The notes: generated by a model from the letters alone, not told the origin. A stretch of 64,000 bases of DNA from an uncultured bacterium (GCA_903908715.1 CAIVSY010000043.1:102722-166721); one strand, 5' to 3'. Numbered from the stretch's first letter, positions 43,882-52,838 are shown. Made by a program: numbers and translations.

Positions 43882-45309
43882 ATGAAAAGAAAATCCGCAT
43901 GCTGGTATATCCTGCTTGCACTGACTGCCGCCACCTCCGCGCCGGCCGCTGACTCCCCCGGACTGACCGCCCGCCGGCAGAACAAGGCCCGCGCCGGCGA
44001 ATTTGATGCCGCCAACAAGGCTCTTGCCGTTGATTCAAATGTCTGGATCCGACCGGGCCTTATCGCCGACCGGAGCCGGCGCAGGGTCCGGATCGCCGCG
44101 GAAACCATCCGCCTCGACCTGAACAAGCCCGTCGAATTCCCGCTCATCTCCGAAAACAGCGGCAAGGATTACGAGGCCCTTGCCGTTTCGTTTGCCTCGC
44201 CTTCCGATGTCCATGCCGCATTGGAATTTATCGGATTGAAGCCGGGGAAAGGGGTTGATGCGGCGGGTGCCCGATTCTGGCCCAAGGGGGAGCGGGTCCG
44301 GGTGTTGTTTGAATACGAGGTCCGTTCCGGCGGCTCCAACAAACTGCAGGCCGTGTCCGCCAGCCAGTTGATCCTGGATGACCGCACAGGCAGGACCCTG
44401 CCGGAGGACGGGTTTGTTTTCACCGGCTCGGAGTGGGTTCCCCCGCCTGCCTCGGGCGGCGGAACAAACCGGATCTACGCAGCGGATGTATTCAGCCCCA
44501 ACTGCATCGTTTCCGTCTATAACGAGCGCACCACCGTACTGGATGTGCCGCGCCGGGCCGCGCAGCACGAAGTCTATACCCACCTGATTCCCAACCCCGA
44601 CATGCAGTTGCCTGACGCCGGCTTCGTTGTGGTTTCCATGCAGCCTCTGGACCCCCCGGGCCACCAGCGGGTCATGGATATCGGCCTTCGTGTCGGCTCT
44701 CGGGAAGACACGGGGCCGGAAACCGCGGCTGCCTTGCCCTGGACCCTGGCAGCGCCGGACATCCGGGAGACAGGCAACTCCATGCCCGAGATGACCAACG
44801 TCCTCGCGCGATGGATTGCCTCCGCGCGGGATCCCCATGTGGTGATCGAGCCGGCCGACACGATGACGGTGGCGGACCTTCGCCGGCTGGCTGGCTGGCT
44901 GGAGAAACTGGAGGACCAGGGTTGGATGCGGATCGACCCGCCGCTGGCCGGGCATCCCTACTACAAGACCTTCCTCCCGGATGAGCGGCACCGCCAGCGC
45001 GCGGGCCGACCTGTCCAGCCATGGGAAGTTTATGTGAGCCAGGCGGGTGCGGGTGTCACGGGTCAACTGGTGTATGTGGAGGAAGTCTGGCAGGAAGACG
45101 ATACAACGTCCTCCTTCGGTGAAACGCGATACCCGGTCGGATCCGCGGAAGATATTCCCGAAGCACTGGCCCGGCACAAGGATGCGCCGGCGGTGGTTCT
45201 GATCTTTGCCGAGTCGACCCTTTCCTACGGAACGTTACGCGCCTTCATGGCGCCCTTTCTCAAGCGCAACATGATCGTGTATGTTTTTGAAGACCCGCGC
45301 AAACCCTAG
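43882..45309 (+). CDS. Exported YdjY-domain protein
   Basis: A 475-residue exported protein with signal peptide MKRKSACWYILLALTAA to PAAD. Residues about 55-215 match the YdjY domain found in Planctomycetes and relatives: RRRVRIAAETIRLDLNKPVE, DYEALAVSFASPSDVHAAL, EFIGLKPGKGV. A central Ca-like loop is not obvious. The C-terminal 150 residues (PHVVIEPADTMTVADLRRLA onward) resemble biopolymer-transport ExbD-like folds but I cannot assign them. The role is unknown. ATG 43882 has GGAG nine bases upstream; ATG 43876 is three bases from it. The next gene starts 13 bases after the stop, so the two form an operon. Confidence 0.75.
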   Translation: MKRKSACWYILLALTAATSAPAADSPGLTARRQNKARAGEFDAANKALAVDSNVWIRPGLIADRSRRRVRIAAETIRLDLNKPVEFPLISENSGKDYEALAVSFASPSDVHAALEFIGLKPGKGVDAAGARFWPKGERVRVLFEYEVRSGGSNKLQAVSASQLILDDRTGRTLPEDGFVFTGSEWVPPPASGGGTNRIYAADVFSPNCIVSVYNERTTVLDVPRRAAQHEVYTHLIPNPDMQLPDAGFVVVSMQPLDPPGHQRVMDIGLRVGSREDTGPETAAALPWTLAAPDIRETGNSMPEMTNVLARWIASARDPHVVIEPADTMTVADLRRLAGWLEKLEDQGWMRIDPPLAGHPYYKTFLPDERHRQRAGRPVQPWEVYVSQAGAGVTGQLVYVEEVWQEDDTTSSFGETRYPVGSAEDIPEALARHKDAPAVVLIFAESTLSYGTLRAFMAPFLKRNMIVYVFEDPRKP

Positions 45310-45322
45310 CCCTGGCCGCACC

Positions 45323-45982
45323 ATGAAACTCCGTTGCCCATATTGCAAACAGCTGTTTGGTCCGGAACCCGCGTCCCAATGTCCACACTGCGGCAAGACC
45401 ATGCTGGTTCCCCGTTTGGTGCGGGACAAGCTTGGCGGGGAGGAGACATCGGCATCTGGCACGGGTGCGCGACGCCGCAGGCGGCGGGAGCAGGAGCCAT
45501 CCATTGCGGGCCGCGCCGCCACGCTGTTCCTGTTCACGCGCAACCCGCGATACGCCGCGGTCCTTGTGATCCTATTTGTTGTACTCGGAGCCATGCTTGT
45601 CACCCGGACAACCCAGCGGCGCGAGGATGTGATCCGGCAATTCCTGCCCGAGCAACGGGCTGTCCATGATTTGACCACACTGCGGATTGCCTTGGAGATG
45701 TTCCGCAAGGACTGCGGGCGTTATCCCTCGACACGCGAGACCTTGTTGCCCTTATTACGGCCCTCCAAGGCCCCGGGCTGGGACGGCCCCTACATCCGGA
45801 ACCTGTTTGATGATCCCTGGCATCATCCGTACCGATATGCCATATCTAACGGCGTGGTGCGTTTGAGTTCTGACGGGCCGGATGGCAAGCCCGACACGGC
45901 GGACGACATCGAGGCCCCCGTACCCAACCTCGAAGAACTCTTCCCGCAGCCTTCGCAAAGCGACGAAGAAACCGAACGGTAA
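45323..45982 (+). CDS. Zinc-ribbon protein with a membrane anchor and GspG-like C-terminal domain
   Basis: A 219-residue protein. The N-terminus is a four-cysteine zinc ribbon (CPYCKQLFG and CPHCGKTM, residues 5-25), then an Arg-rich stretch, a single membrane helix (about residues 72-95, YAAVLVILFVVLGAMLV) and a periplasmic domain with GspG signatures: LRIALEMFRKDCGRYPSTRE, GPYIRNLFDDPWHHPYRYAI and SDGPDGKPDTADDI with the calcium loop. Unlike a pseudopilin it has no prepilin cleavage site, so the GspG-like domain is on a non-processed anchor. Function unknown; a fixed pseudopilin-like partner of a secretion machine is one idea. ATG 45323 has no strong ribosome-binding site. Confidence 0.8.
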   Translation: MKLRCPYCKQLFGPEPASQCPHCGKTMLVPRLVRDKLGGEETSASGTGARRRRRREQEPSIAGRAATLFLFTRNPRYAAVLVILFVVLGAMLVTRTTQRREDVIRQFLPEQRAVHDLTTLRIALEMFRKDCGRYPSTRETLLPLLRPSKAPGWDGPYIRNLFDDPWHHPYRYAISNGVVRLSSDGPDGKPDTADDIEAPVPNLEELFPQPSQSDEETER

Positions 45983-45999
45983 GTGGAATAGGCTATTGG

Positions 46000-46188
46000 C
46001 AACCAAAGGACTGCGTCCCGTCTGGCTCTCCGGCTCCGTTCACCTGTGCTTCATTCCAATAACCCCTGCTCCTCACTCAATCTGATCATTAGCAGAAAAT
46101 ATGGATACTTTTGGCGCAATGATGTAATAATGTAGGCACTATTTACTGGTCAAGCAGGCTCATGCAGTCAATCCTTGGAGAGGCAGCA
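46000..46188 (+). promoter_or_regulatory. AT-rich leader of the polysaccharide operon
   Basis: This 189-base gap is strikingly richer in A/T than the preceding 46 kb. A TAATAAT (46125-46131) could serve as a -10 element, with no good -35. GGAGAGG lies 8 bases before the first ATG. No RfaH ops/JUMPstart-like motif was noticed. Confidence 0.3.
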
Positions 46189-47121
46189 ATGAACATTCTG
46201 GTTACAGGTGGAGCTGGCTATATAGGGTCCGTTATGGTTCCAATGCTTCTTGCAGAAGGCCATCGGGTGACTGTAGTCGACAATTTCATGTATAATCAGT
46301 CCTCCCTGCTTGACTGTTGCCATTATGAGGCGCTGACGATTATCCGGGGAGATGTACGAGACAAGGAACTCATCCGGAAACAGGCCGCAAAATCGGACGT
46401 TCTGATACCGCTTGCCTGCCTGGTGGGGGCCCCTCTCTGCGACCAGAAGCCGGTTGAAGCCCGCACCATCAACTTTGACGCGATCAAAATGCTTCTCGAT
46501 CTCAGCAGCCGGAATCAACGAATCGTGTTCCCCACCACTAACAGCGGCTACGGCGTAGGGCAGGAGGGCATCTATTGCACTGAGGATACGCCCTTGAATC
46601 CCATTTCCCTTTACGGCGTGCTCAAGGCTGACATTGAAAAGGCCCTGCTGGACTCCGGCCACGCGATTACATTGCGTCTCGCGACGGCTTTTGGCATCAG
46701 CCCGCGGATGCGTCTGGACCTTCTGGTCAACGATTTCACCTACCGCGCGGTTACGGATCGGTTTGTCATCCTTTTTGAAGCGCATTTTAAGAGGAACTAT
46801 ATTCATGTCCGGGACATCAGCAGGGCATTCCTCCACTCGATCGAGCATTTCGACAGGATGAAGAACGAGCCCTACAACGTGGGGCTGAGCGATGCCAATC
46901 TATCCAAGATGGAACTCTGCCTGGAAATCAAGAAGCAGTTTCCGCCCTTCACCATAATGGAATCGCCCATAGGGAAGGATCCAGATCAACGCAACTATAT
47001 TGTAAGCAATGAAAAGATTGAACGGACCGGGTTCAGTCCGTTGGTCTCCCTCCCTGCAGGCATTGCCGAGCTCCTCAAAGGCTACCAGGTAATCCGGCGC
47101 AACCAATATGCAAACGTCTGA
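46189..47121 (+). CDS. NAD-dependent sugar-nucleotide epimerase/dehydratase (extended SDR)
   Basis: A 310-residue extended short-chain dehydrogenase. The NAD-binding motif is MNILVTGGAGYIGSVMV (GxxGxxG) and the catalytic pair is Tyr and Lys of SLYGVLK, with TTNSGYG before it. 4,6-Dehydratases carry Asp-Glu after the catalytic Thr; here it is Asn-Ser, so an epimerase or reductase is more likely. RNYIHVRDISRAFLHSIEHF and PYNVGLSDANLSKMEL are the usual C-terminal blocks. The start at ATG 46189 has GGAGAGG 8 bases upstream, better than ATG 46162. It opens an operon of seven closely spaced genes; the sugar is probably a heptose nucleotide, given hddA and hddC downstream. Confidence 0.88.
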   Translation: MNILVTGGAGYIGSVMVPMLLAEGHRVTVVDNFMYNQSSLLDCCHYEALTIIRGDVRDKELIRKQAAKSDVLIPLACLVGAPLCDQKPVEARTINFDAIKMLLDLSSRNQRIVFPTTNSGYGVGQEGIYCTEDTPLNPISLYGVLKADIEKALLDSGHAITLRLATAFGISPRMRLDLLVNDFTYRAVTDRFVILFEAHFKRNYIHVRDISRAFLHSIEHFDRMKNEPYNVGLSDANLSKMELCLEIKKQFPPFTIMESPIGKDPDQRNYIVSNEKIERTGFSPLVSLPAGIAELLKGYQVIRRNQYANV

Positions 47122-48091
47122 TACGGCACAGCCTCTTGAACGCTCCGGTTTCCGGCGAATCCTGGTCACTGGCGCCAACGGATTCCTTGGGCATCACATC
47201 ACGCCTGCCCTGACTGCTGCATTCCCTTCAGCCGTCATTATACCTGTCGGCCGTAAGGCGTACGACCTGTTGGAGCCGGGCATACCCCAGCGTATGCTTC
47301 GCGATATTCAGCCTGATTGCGTCATTCATCTGGCTGCCAAGTCAGGAGGGATCACTGACAACCGGAAGCGTCCGGCAGACTATTTCTACGAGAACCTCGC
47401 GATGAATACGGCAGTATTCCACGAGTCCTACAAGGCGGGAGTCAGGAAATTCCTGACGCTGATGGGAGGCTGTTCTTATCCAGCCAAGGCGATTTCCCCC
47501 ATTGGTGAGGAGCAAATGTGGAACGGTTTCCCGCAGGAGGAAAGCGCGGGTTACTCGGTGGCCAAGAAGATGCTGCTGGTGCAGTCCTGGGCATACCGGC
47601 GGCAATATGGATTCAACTCCGTTGTCCTGATCCCTGGCAATGTGTACGGCGAATGGGATAATTTCAATTTAACGCAGGCCCACGTGATTCCCGCCTTGAT
47701 CCGGAAGTATCTGGAGGCAAAGGAACGTGGAGCCGCGGAGGTGGTGGCATTCGGGACAGGCCGTCCAACACGGGATTTTGTCTATGCGGGTGACGTAGCG
47801 GCTGTGATCCCATGGTTCCTGGCCAACTACAATTCCAGCGACCCAGTCAATATTTCGACGGGAACGCGGGTCAGCATCCGGGAGCTGACAGACACCATCA
47901 GGTCAGCCACAGGTTATATCGGGAAAATCACATGGGACACCTCGCAACCGGATGGCCAAATGGACAAGATCTTCGATCCAGACCGCCTCAATCGACTTGG
48001 GTTATCTTGCCGCACAACTCTCGAATCCGGCATCCGCAAGACTTTGGCATGGTTTCTTTCGGCACGAGAATCAAGTGAGGTCAGGCTGTGA
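47108..48091 (+). CDS. GDP-L-fucose-synthase-like epimerase/reductase (extended SDR)
   Basis: A 327-residue SDR of the WcaG/Fcl type. The Rossmann motif is VTGANGFLGHHIT. Conserved GDP-fucose-synthase-type stretches are DCVIHLAAKSGGITDN, YFYENLAMNTAVFH, MGGCSYPAKAISPI, the catalytic YSVAKKMLLVQ and VVLIPGNVYGEWDNFN. In GDP-fucose synthesis such enzymes epimerise and reduce a 4-keto-6-deoxy sugar; close homologs act in GDP-heptose modification, which fits the neighbours. It overlaps the preceding gene by 14 bases and the next one by 4. Confidence 0.87.
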   Translation: MQTSDTAQPLERSGFRRILVTGANGFLGHHITPALTAAFPSAVIIPVGRKAYDLLEPGIPQRMLRDIQPDCVIHLAAKSGGITDNRKRPADYFYENLAMNTAVFHESYKAGVRKFLTLMGGCSYPAKAISPIGEEQMWNGFPQEESAGYSVAKKMLLVQSWAYRRQYGFNSVVLIPGNVYGEWDNFNLTQAHVIPALIRKYLEAKERGAAEVVAFGTGRPTRDFVYAGDVAAVIPWFLANYNSSDPVNISTGTRVSIRELTDTIRSATGYIGKITWDTSQPDGQMDKIFDPDRLNRLGLSCRTTLESGIRKTLAWFLSARESSEVRL

Positions 48092-49074
48092 TTATCTCCC
48101 GAACACCTTTTCGAATTAGCTTTTTTGGCGGCGGCACCGATTACCCTCAATACTATCACAAACATGGCGGGTCCGTTCTGCTGACAACCATCAACCACTA
48201 TTGCTACATCACGGTACACAAGCTTCAGCCATTCTTTGCGCATCGGTTTAAAGCCAGTTATGCGCAAACTGAGACCGTTCTTCACCCCCGGCAGTTTCAG
48301 CACCCACTAATCCGCGAGTGCCTCTTACTGCTTAATATCAAGCAAGGATTAGAAATATCCCATGTTGCCGATCTGCCGGGCAGAACAGGACTGGGCAGTA
48401 GTTCATCCTTCACCGTTGGGCTGCTACGCGCACTACACGCCTTGCGCGAAGATCGCGTAACCGCAGAAGATCTGGCGCGTGAAGCCATCGAAATTGAGCG
48501 TCAGCGTGTTGGCGACGCTGGCGGTCACCAGGACCAATACGCTGCAGCGTATGGCGGATTCCTGAAAGTCGACTTCCTGAAAGATGGCGGAGTCACTGTG
48601 CATAAAGTCGCGCTGGCCGCCAATTGCATTCGGCAACTTGAGGCCAATCTATTGCTGTTCTACACTGGCGTGGAGCAAACCTCGTCAGAGATCGCCGCCG
48701 AGCAGATCCAAAAGACCTCCAAAAATATCTACACACTCCAGGCAATGCGCGAGATGGTTGAAGAAGCTGAAGGTCTCCTCAAGAATGGAAATGATCTCGA
48801 CAGTTTCGGACGTCTTCTACACCGCTCTTGGATGCTCAAGAAGCGTCTTGCCACACGGATCTCAAACTCTATGATTGATGAGGTGTATACGCTGGGCATG
48901 AGGGCCGGCGCCCTTGGCGGCAAGATACTTGGGGCTGGAGGGCGCGGATTCATGCTCTTGTATGTCCCCGGCAAGCGGCAACAAGCCGTCCGTTCGGCTC
49001 TACGTTCGTTGCGAGAGGTTCCTTTATCCCTTACTGACGATGGTTCGAGCGTGATTTTCCAAACAAAGGAATAG
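48088..49074 (+). CDS. GHMP kinase, HddA-like heptose 7-phosphate kinase
   Basis: A 328-residue GHMP-family kinase. N-terminal RTPFRISFFGGGTDYP is the signature of D-glycero-alpha-D-manno-heptose 7-phosphate kinases. The ATP-binding loop is LPGRTGLGSSSSFTVG and the C-terminal motif GGKILGAGGRGFMLLYVP. It should form heptose 1,7-bisphosphate on the way to a GDP-heptose; closely related enzymes phosphorylate other sugars such as fucose. The start is GTG 48088, whose GTGA overlaps the previous stop; GAGG lies seven bases upstream. HddC is encoded in the same operon, while GmhA and GmhB are not in the window. Confidence 0.88.
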   Translation: MIISRTPFRISFFGGGTDYPQYYHKHGGSVLLTTINHYCYITVHKLQPFFAHRFKASYAQTETVLHPRQFQHPLIRECLLLLNIKQGLEISHVADLPGRTGLGSSSSFTVGLLRALHALREDRVTAEDLAREAIEIERQRVGDAGGHQDQYAAAYGGFLKVDFLKDGGVTVHKVALAANCIRQLEANLLLFYTGVEQTSSEIAAEQIQKTSKNIYTLQAMREMVEEAEGLLKNGNDLDSFGRLLHRSWMLKKRLATRISNSMIDEVYTLGMRAGALGGKILGAGGRGFMLLYVPGKRQQAVRSALRSLREVPLSLTDDGSSVIFQTKE

Positions 49075-49078
49075 CCAA

Positions 49079-50164
49079 ATGGACACATCGATAATTCCTT
49101 GGTTTGAACCTTGGATTGACGAGGATGACGTCGAAGCAGTTCGACGGCAGGTGGCAAAAGGGTATGTAAACGAAGGTCAAGCTAATCGGGAATTTGAAGA
49201 TATTCTTACGACTTACTTCAACGTGCCTTATGCAATCACCACGCCGAGTTGCACGACCGCGCTTGCTTTGTCGCTGATGGCCCTTGGAGTAAAGCAGGGG
49301 GATAGCGTGCTTGTGCCTGACATCACTTTTATTGGAACAGCAAGCGCTGTGCGACTCGCAGGGGCAGAGCCCATACTTGTGGATGTGGATCCCCGAACCT
49401 TTACCATGGACCCCGGACATGCAGCCAAAAGGCTTCGCACCAACACAAGAGGGATAATCCCTGTGCATCTCAATGGTCGCTCAGCGGATCTGCCAGCGCT
49501 CAAGTCTCTTGCTTCCGCCAAGGGGCTTTTCATTGTGGAGGATGCAGCCGAAGCATTAGCCTCCCGCAATCGCAACGGCTATCTGGGCGCACAATCGGAC
49601 GCGGGTTGTTTTTCCTTTGCGCCAACCAAGATTATCACTTGCGGGCAAGGCGGTTTTATCCTGACCCATAATGGGAAAACGCGCGATACCCTGATCCGGC
49701 TAAAGGATCACGGGCGATTATCACGGGCAAGCGATCTGCACCCTGTGACAGGGTACAATTTCAAAGTAACAGACATGCAAGGCGCACTTGCTATATCCCA
49801 ATGGAAGAAGCTCAATCAGCGCATCGCACGAAGCATTCAGATAGACGCGTTGTACAGATCACAGTTAAACGACATCCCTGATATAACGTTTACCGCTCGC
49901 AACATGGATGGCGGATACTTGATGTGGCCGGACTTAATGACATCTCGAAGGAATGAACTCGTCATTCACCTCAAAGAGTGCGGCATCACCCCTCGCCCCT
50001 TTTGGCCTGCCATTCACTCTCAACCCGCATATGCCGATACCAGCCAGTTCCCAGGAGCTGATGAGGTTAGTCGAAAGGCTTGTTGGCTCCCTTGTTCACC
50101 CAATATTTCTGATGAACAGGTTTTGCGGGTTACTCAAACCATACGGGATTTCTTCATCCGGTAA
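49079..50164 (+). CDS. DegT/DnrJ/EryC1-family PLP aminotransferase
   Basis: A 361-residue sugar aminotransferase. The cofactor lysine is Lys184 in SFAPTKIITCGQGG. Asp155 (FIVEDAAEAL) should contact the pyridine nitrogen of PLP. TTPSCTTALALSLMALG and GDSVLVPDITFIGTASAV match the N-terminal PLP-phosphate and substrate region. These enzymes replace a keto group on a nucleotide sugar with an amino group from glutamate. With an SDR pair, a GHMP kinase and a guanylyltransferase in the operon, an amino-deoxy-heptose or related sugar may be the product. A 4-base gap separates it from hddA. Confidence 0.9.
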   Translation: MDTSIIPWFEPWIDEDDVEAVRRQVAKGYVNEGQANREFEDILTTYFNVPYAITTPSCTTALALSLMALGVKQGDSVLVPDITFIGTASAVRLAGAEPILVDVDPRTFTMDPGHAAKRLRTNTRGIIPVHLNGRSADLPALKSLASAKGLFIVEDAAEALASRNRNGYLGAQSDAGCFSFAPTKIITCGQGGFILTHNGKTRDTLIRLKDHGRLSRASDLHPVTGYNFKVTDMQGALAISQWKKLNQRIARSIQIDALYRSQLNDIPDITFTARNMDGGYLMWPDLMTSRRNELVIHLKECGITPRPFWPAIHSQPAYADTSQFPGADEVSRKACWLPCSPNISDEQVLRVTQTIRDFFIR

Positions 50165-50181
50165 ACCGAAAGGATGGCCCT

Positions 50182-51393
50182 ATGGCCCCCAGAATCAAAG
50201 TTGCCATAGTCTCGCGATATTGTCTTAAAGAACAACAGGCTTTGGCCGCGGAATTCGGCCCCATGCTTGAAGTCCTTGCTCAAGAAAATGATGTTCTCCA
50301 TTTGAGCCTTTCCGGCCGTCGCGAAGGTGTATTATCCGTCCCGGATAAAGTCATCATCAAGGAACTCGCTCTTTCCATCGACAGGAAGCGTCCAAGCGAC
50401 ATCGCGATAAAATCCCTTCTTATGTACTTCTGGCTTCCCCGCATCGCCTGTGTTTTAAACCAGTTCAAGCCAGATGTCATTTTTCTCTCCGAAATACTCC
50501 CCCTCATGGGGATTCTCCTGAAATGGCTTACACGAGCACGCGTAGCCACCGCCTATGGCGACTGGCATTTACACAACATTTTTGGCCGCCGCAAAGGCAG
50601 CAAAGCATTTCTTCGCATGATGGAGTCTGCGGACCGCTTTGAGGTGCGTAGATTGGATGGTTTTTTTTGCCGTGCGGAAGCCGCAGGTTCGAGAGTACAG
50701 AGCTGGGGAGCTCCGCCTGCTGCCGTTCGGGTTGTTCGAGATGCGCCTGACCCCCAGTCATTCTTCCCTCGCGATGAAACAAGCCTTCGGGCTCAATGTG
50801 GGTTCACACCGGATGACATCATTCTCGTCTATCACGGCGTAATGCACCCCGGGAAGGGAATTGACCTCTTGATCCGATGGACATCGGAGCTATACGAAGA
50901 GGATCCCAGATATGGCTTGGTGCTCGTAGGGGGAGGGCCCGCGCAGTCAACCCTACGCGCATTGGCATCAAGTTTGCCCATCGGACCAAGAACTGTTTTC
51001 CCCGGTTGGCTGCCCACTGTTCGAGAGGTGGGTGCATATTGTTGCGCCGGCGATATCAATGTAGCGATGCGGACCGCGGCAGAAGCGAACGATCGCGTCG
51101 TTCCTGGCGCTCTACTGCACTCCATGGCTTGTCGCAAGGTCACAATCGCTCCGCGTCTTAGCGGCACCTCTGAAATCATCCGCCATGGAGAAAACGGATT
51201 TTTGTTTACCGCTGACAGTGGGGATGACTTCAAGACACTGGTCAAGTGGCTGGCCAATAATCGTCCTAGATGGGATGCTGTGGCAGATAACGCCTATTCT
51301 GACATCGAGACAAACTTCTCCGTAAGGGCCGCAGCACATTCGTATGCGGATGCTCTTACCCATTTCGCAACATACCCTGCCGCAAGGAAGTAA
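50182..51393 (+). CDS. GT4-family glycosyltransferase
   Basis: A 403-residue GT-B enzyme. The C-terminal donor domain has IILVYHGVMHPGKGIDLLI, YGLVLVGGGPAQSTLRAL, TVFPGWLPTVREVG and APRLSGTSEIIRHGENGFLF, the usual GT4 order, with an EX7E-like region in the last block. The N-terminal half (IKVAIVSRYCLKEQQALAAE) is the acceptor domain. It presumably adds a sugar to a lipid-linked or surface glycan made by this locus. AAAGGATGG precedes ATG 50182. The donor sugar is unknown. Confidence 0.86.
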   Translation: MAPRIKVAIVSRYCLKEQQALAAEFGPMLEVLAQENDVLHLSLSGRREGVLSVPDKVIIKELALSIDRKRPSDIAIKSLLMYFWLPRIACVLNQFKPDVIFLSEILPLMGILLKWLTRARVATAYGDWHLHNIFGRRKGSKAFLRMMESADRFEVRRLDGFFCRAEAAGSRVQSWGAPPAAVRVVRDAPDPQSFFPRDETSLRAQCGFTPDDIILVYHGVMHPGKGIDLLIRWTSELYEEDPRYGLVLVGGGPAQSTLRALASSLPIGPRTVFPGWLPTVREVGAYCCAGDINVAMRTAAEANDRVVPGALLHSMACRKVTIAPRLSGTSEIIRHGENGFLFTADSGDDFKTLVKWLANNRPRWDAVADNAYSDIETNFSVRAAAHSYADALTHFATYPAARK

Positions 51394-51395
51394 AC

Positions 51396-51977
51396 ATGGT
51401 AACGCCTGATAATCTCTTTTTTAAGTTTGCGGATTTGAACCACAAAGGCACTCATGTCATCATAGGAAAAACAGTAAGAATCAGAAAACCAGCCCAGGTC
51501 TCTATCGGAGACTATTCAATCATTGATGATTTCACCTATGTCTCCTGCGGTCTCAAGGTGGGCCGCTTTTCACACGTGGGAGCCAACTCTGTCATTATCG
51601 GCGGCGATGCCCATGTCTGCATCGGAGACTTTGTGAATATCGCCCCGGGATGCCGTCTGATTGCCGCATCCAACGACTATGCTGGCGGAGGCCTTGTTGG
51701 CCCCACAATCCCACCGGAATATGCAGGAGATCCCGTTGTCTCCTATATTCGCATTAAGGACCATGTTCTGTTGGGCGCAAACACCATCATCCTTCCCGGA
51801 GTTGACATACCCGAAGGTGTAGCAACGGGTGCCATGACGCTAATAACGCCGGACGTCAAATTACAGCCATGGACACTTTATGTGGGTGCACCAGCGCGCG
51901 CAATTCGCAAGCGTGATGGCAAACTGATTCTCCAGCAGGCCCATCGCCTGACATTTGACCCAAAGTACAGAACCTGA
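51396..51977 (+). CDS. Left-handed beta-helix acyl/acetyltransferase
   Basis: A 193-residue hexapeptide-repeat protein. Repeats of the [LIV]-G-x4 kind run from about residue 20 to 165 (VIIGKTVRIRKPAQVSIGDY; VGRFSHVGANSVIIGGDA; VLLGANTIILPGVDIPEG; YVGAPARAIRKRDG), as in WbbJ/maltose O-acetyltransferase-type enzymes. The trimer places acetyl- or acyl-CoA between coils; the loop NDYAGGGLVGPTIPP may hold the acceptor site. It should O- or N-acylate a sugar of the glycan, possibly the amino group installed by the aminotransferase two genes upstream. Its stop overlaps the next start by one base (TGATG). Confidence 0.87.
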   Translation: MVTPDNLFFKFADLNHKGTHVIIGKTVRIRKPAQVSIGDYSIIDDFTYVSCGLKVGRFSHVGANSVIIGGDAHVCIGDFVNIAPGCRLIAASNDYAGGGLVGPTIPPEYAGDPVVSYIRIKDHVLLGANTIILPGVDIPEGVATGAMTLITPDVKLQPWTLYVGAPARAIRKRDGKLILQQAHRLTFDPKYRT

Positions 51978-52747
51978 TGATAACTCAAGCGATTATTCTC
52001 TGCGGCGGGAAAGGCACGCGCCTGAGTACGCTCTATTCGGATCGCCCGAAAATCCTCGTTCCTATTGCAGGGAGGCCATTTATTGAATGGCAACTTGAAT
52101 GGCTGGGCCATCAAGGCGTTACCGATATCCATCTCGCCGCGGGCTACAAGGCCAATGTCCTCCAGGAATGGCTGGTGACCAGGAGCCAGGAGGCAGGGGA
52201 TAAGCGGCAAGAGGAGGATTCAAGATTTGTCATTCGACAATCGGCATTCTCTTGTGCCATTACCTTGTCCGCGGAACCGTCCCCACTGGGCACGGGTGGC
52301 GGACTCCGGCATGTGCTCCCTTGGCTCCGCTCCAATCCTTTCCTGGTCCTGAATGGCGACAGTCTTGTCCCCCATCTCCGCGTGGCCGAACTGCTTGAGA
52401 CCCATCGCCGTGACCACGCCGCGGCAACCATCGCCGTGACGCGCATTGAGAAAACCGGTCGCTACGGCACCGTGGAGTTTGACTCCTCCGGGCACATCAC
52501 GGCATTTCAGGAAAAGACCGACCGGGAAAACGGATGGGTAAATGGGGGCGTGTATGCTTTGTCCCAAGACATACTCCAGGAAATTCCCGCCGGGCAACCG
52601 GTGTCCATGGAAACAGAACTGTTCCCCGCACTGGCCACCCGGGGCATCATCAAGGCTGTCCCATGCCAGCCGCCCCTCCTCGATATGGGCACCCCCGAAG
52701 GCATAGCGGCAATGGAGTCATACCTTCTTAAACGGCAAGATGACTAA
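51977..52747 (+). CDS. HddC-like heptose-1-phosphate guanylyltransferase with an in-frame repeat insert
   Basis: A 256-residue nucleotidyltransferase. The N-terminal signature AIILCGGKGTRLSTLYSDRP, then KILVPIAGRPFIEWQLEWL, and later SPLGTGGGLRHVLPW and LVLNGDSLV are hallmarks of heptose-1-phosphate guanylyltransferases and related sugar-1-phosphate enzymes. Residues about 68-92 (VTRSQEAGDKRQEEDSRFVI and nearby) are a hydrophilic stretch not expected in this family. The DNA there (52179-52249) consists of short heptanucleotide arrays, so the insert appears to be repeat-derived but in frame. Activity may be kept, since the insert falls in a surface turn before the substrate strand; this is inference. 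Confidence 0.85.
   Translation: MITQAIILCGGKGTRLSTLYSDRPKILVPIAGRPFIEWQLEWLGHQGVTDIHLAAGYKANVLQEWLVTRSQEAGDKRQEEDSRFVIRQSAFSCAITLSAEPSPLGTGGGLRHVLPWLRSNPFLVLNGDSLVPHLRVAELLETHRRDHAAATIAVTRIEKTGRYGTVEFDSSGHITAFQEKTDRENGWVNGGVYALSQDILQEIPAGQPVSMETELFPALATRGIIKAVPCQPPLLDMGTPEGIAAMESYLLKRQDD
52179..52249. repeat. Heptanucleotide arrays inserted in frame in hddC
   Basis: Three CCAGGAG-type units (52179-52199: CCAGGAG, CCAGGAG, GCAGGGG) are followed after about 29 bases by three GTCATTC-type units (52229-52249: GTCATTC, GACAATC, GGCATTC). They lie in the middle of hddC, and the flanking protein matches the family on both sides without frame loss. Confidence 0.6.
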
Positions 52748-52838
52748 CCATAGAGTGAGCAGATCAGAAAAGAGTGGACAGGATAACGGGCTCTTCAGAA
52801 AGCATTTGTGGCGAAATGTCAGGCGTTCTTCTTCTGTA

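Noticed and set aside
46120..46188. JUMPstart/ops antitermination element before the polysaccharide operon
   Set aside because: No GGCGGTAG-like core was found in the leader.
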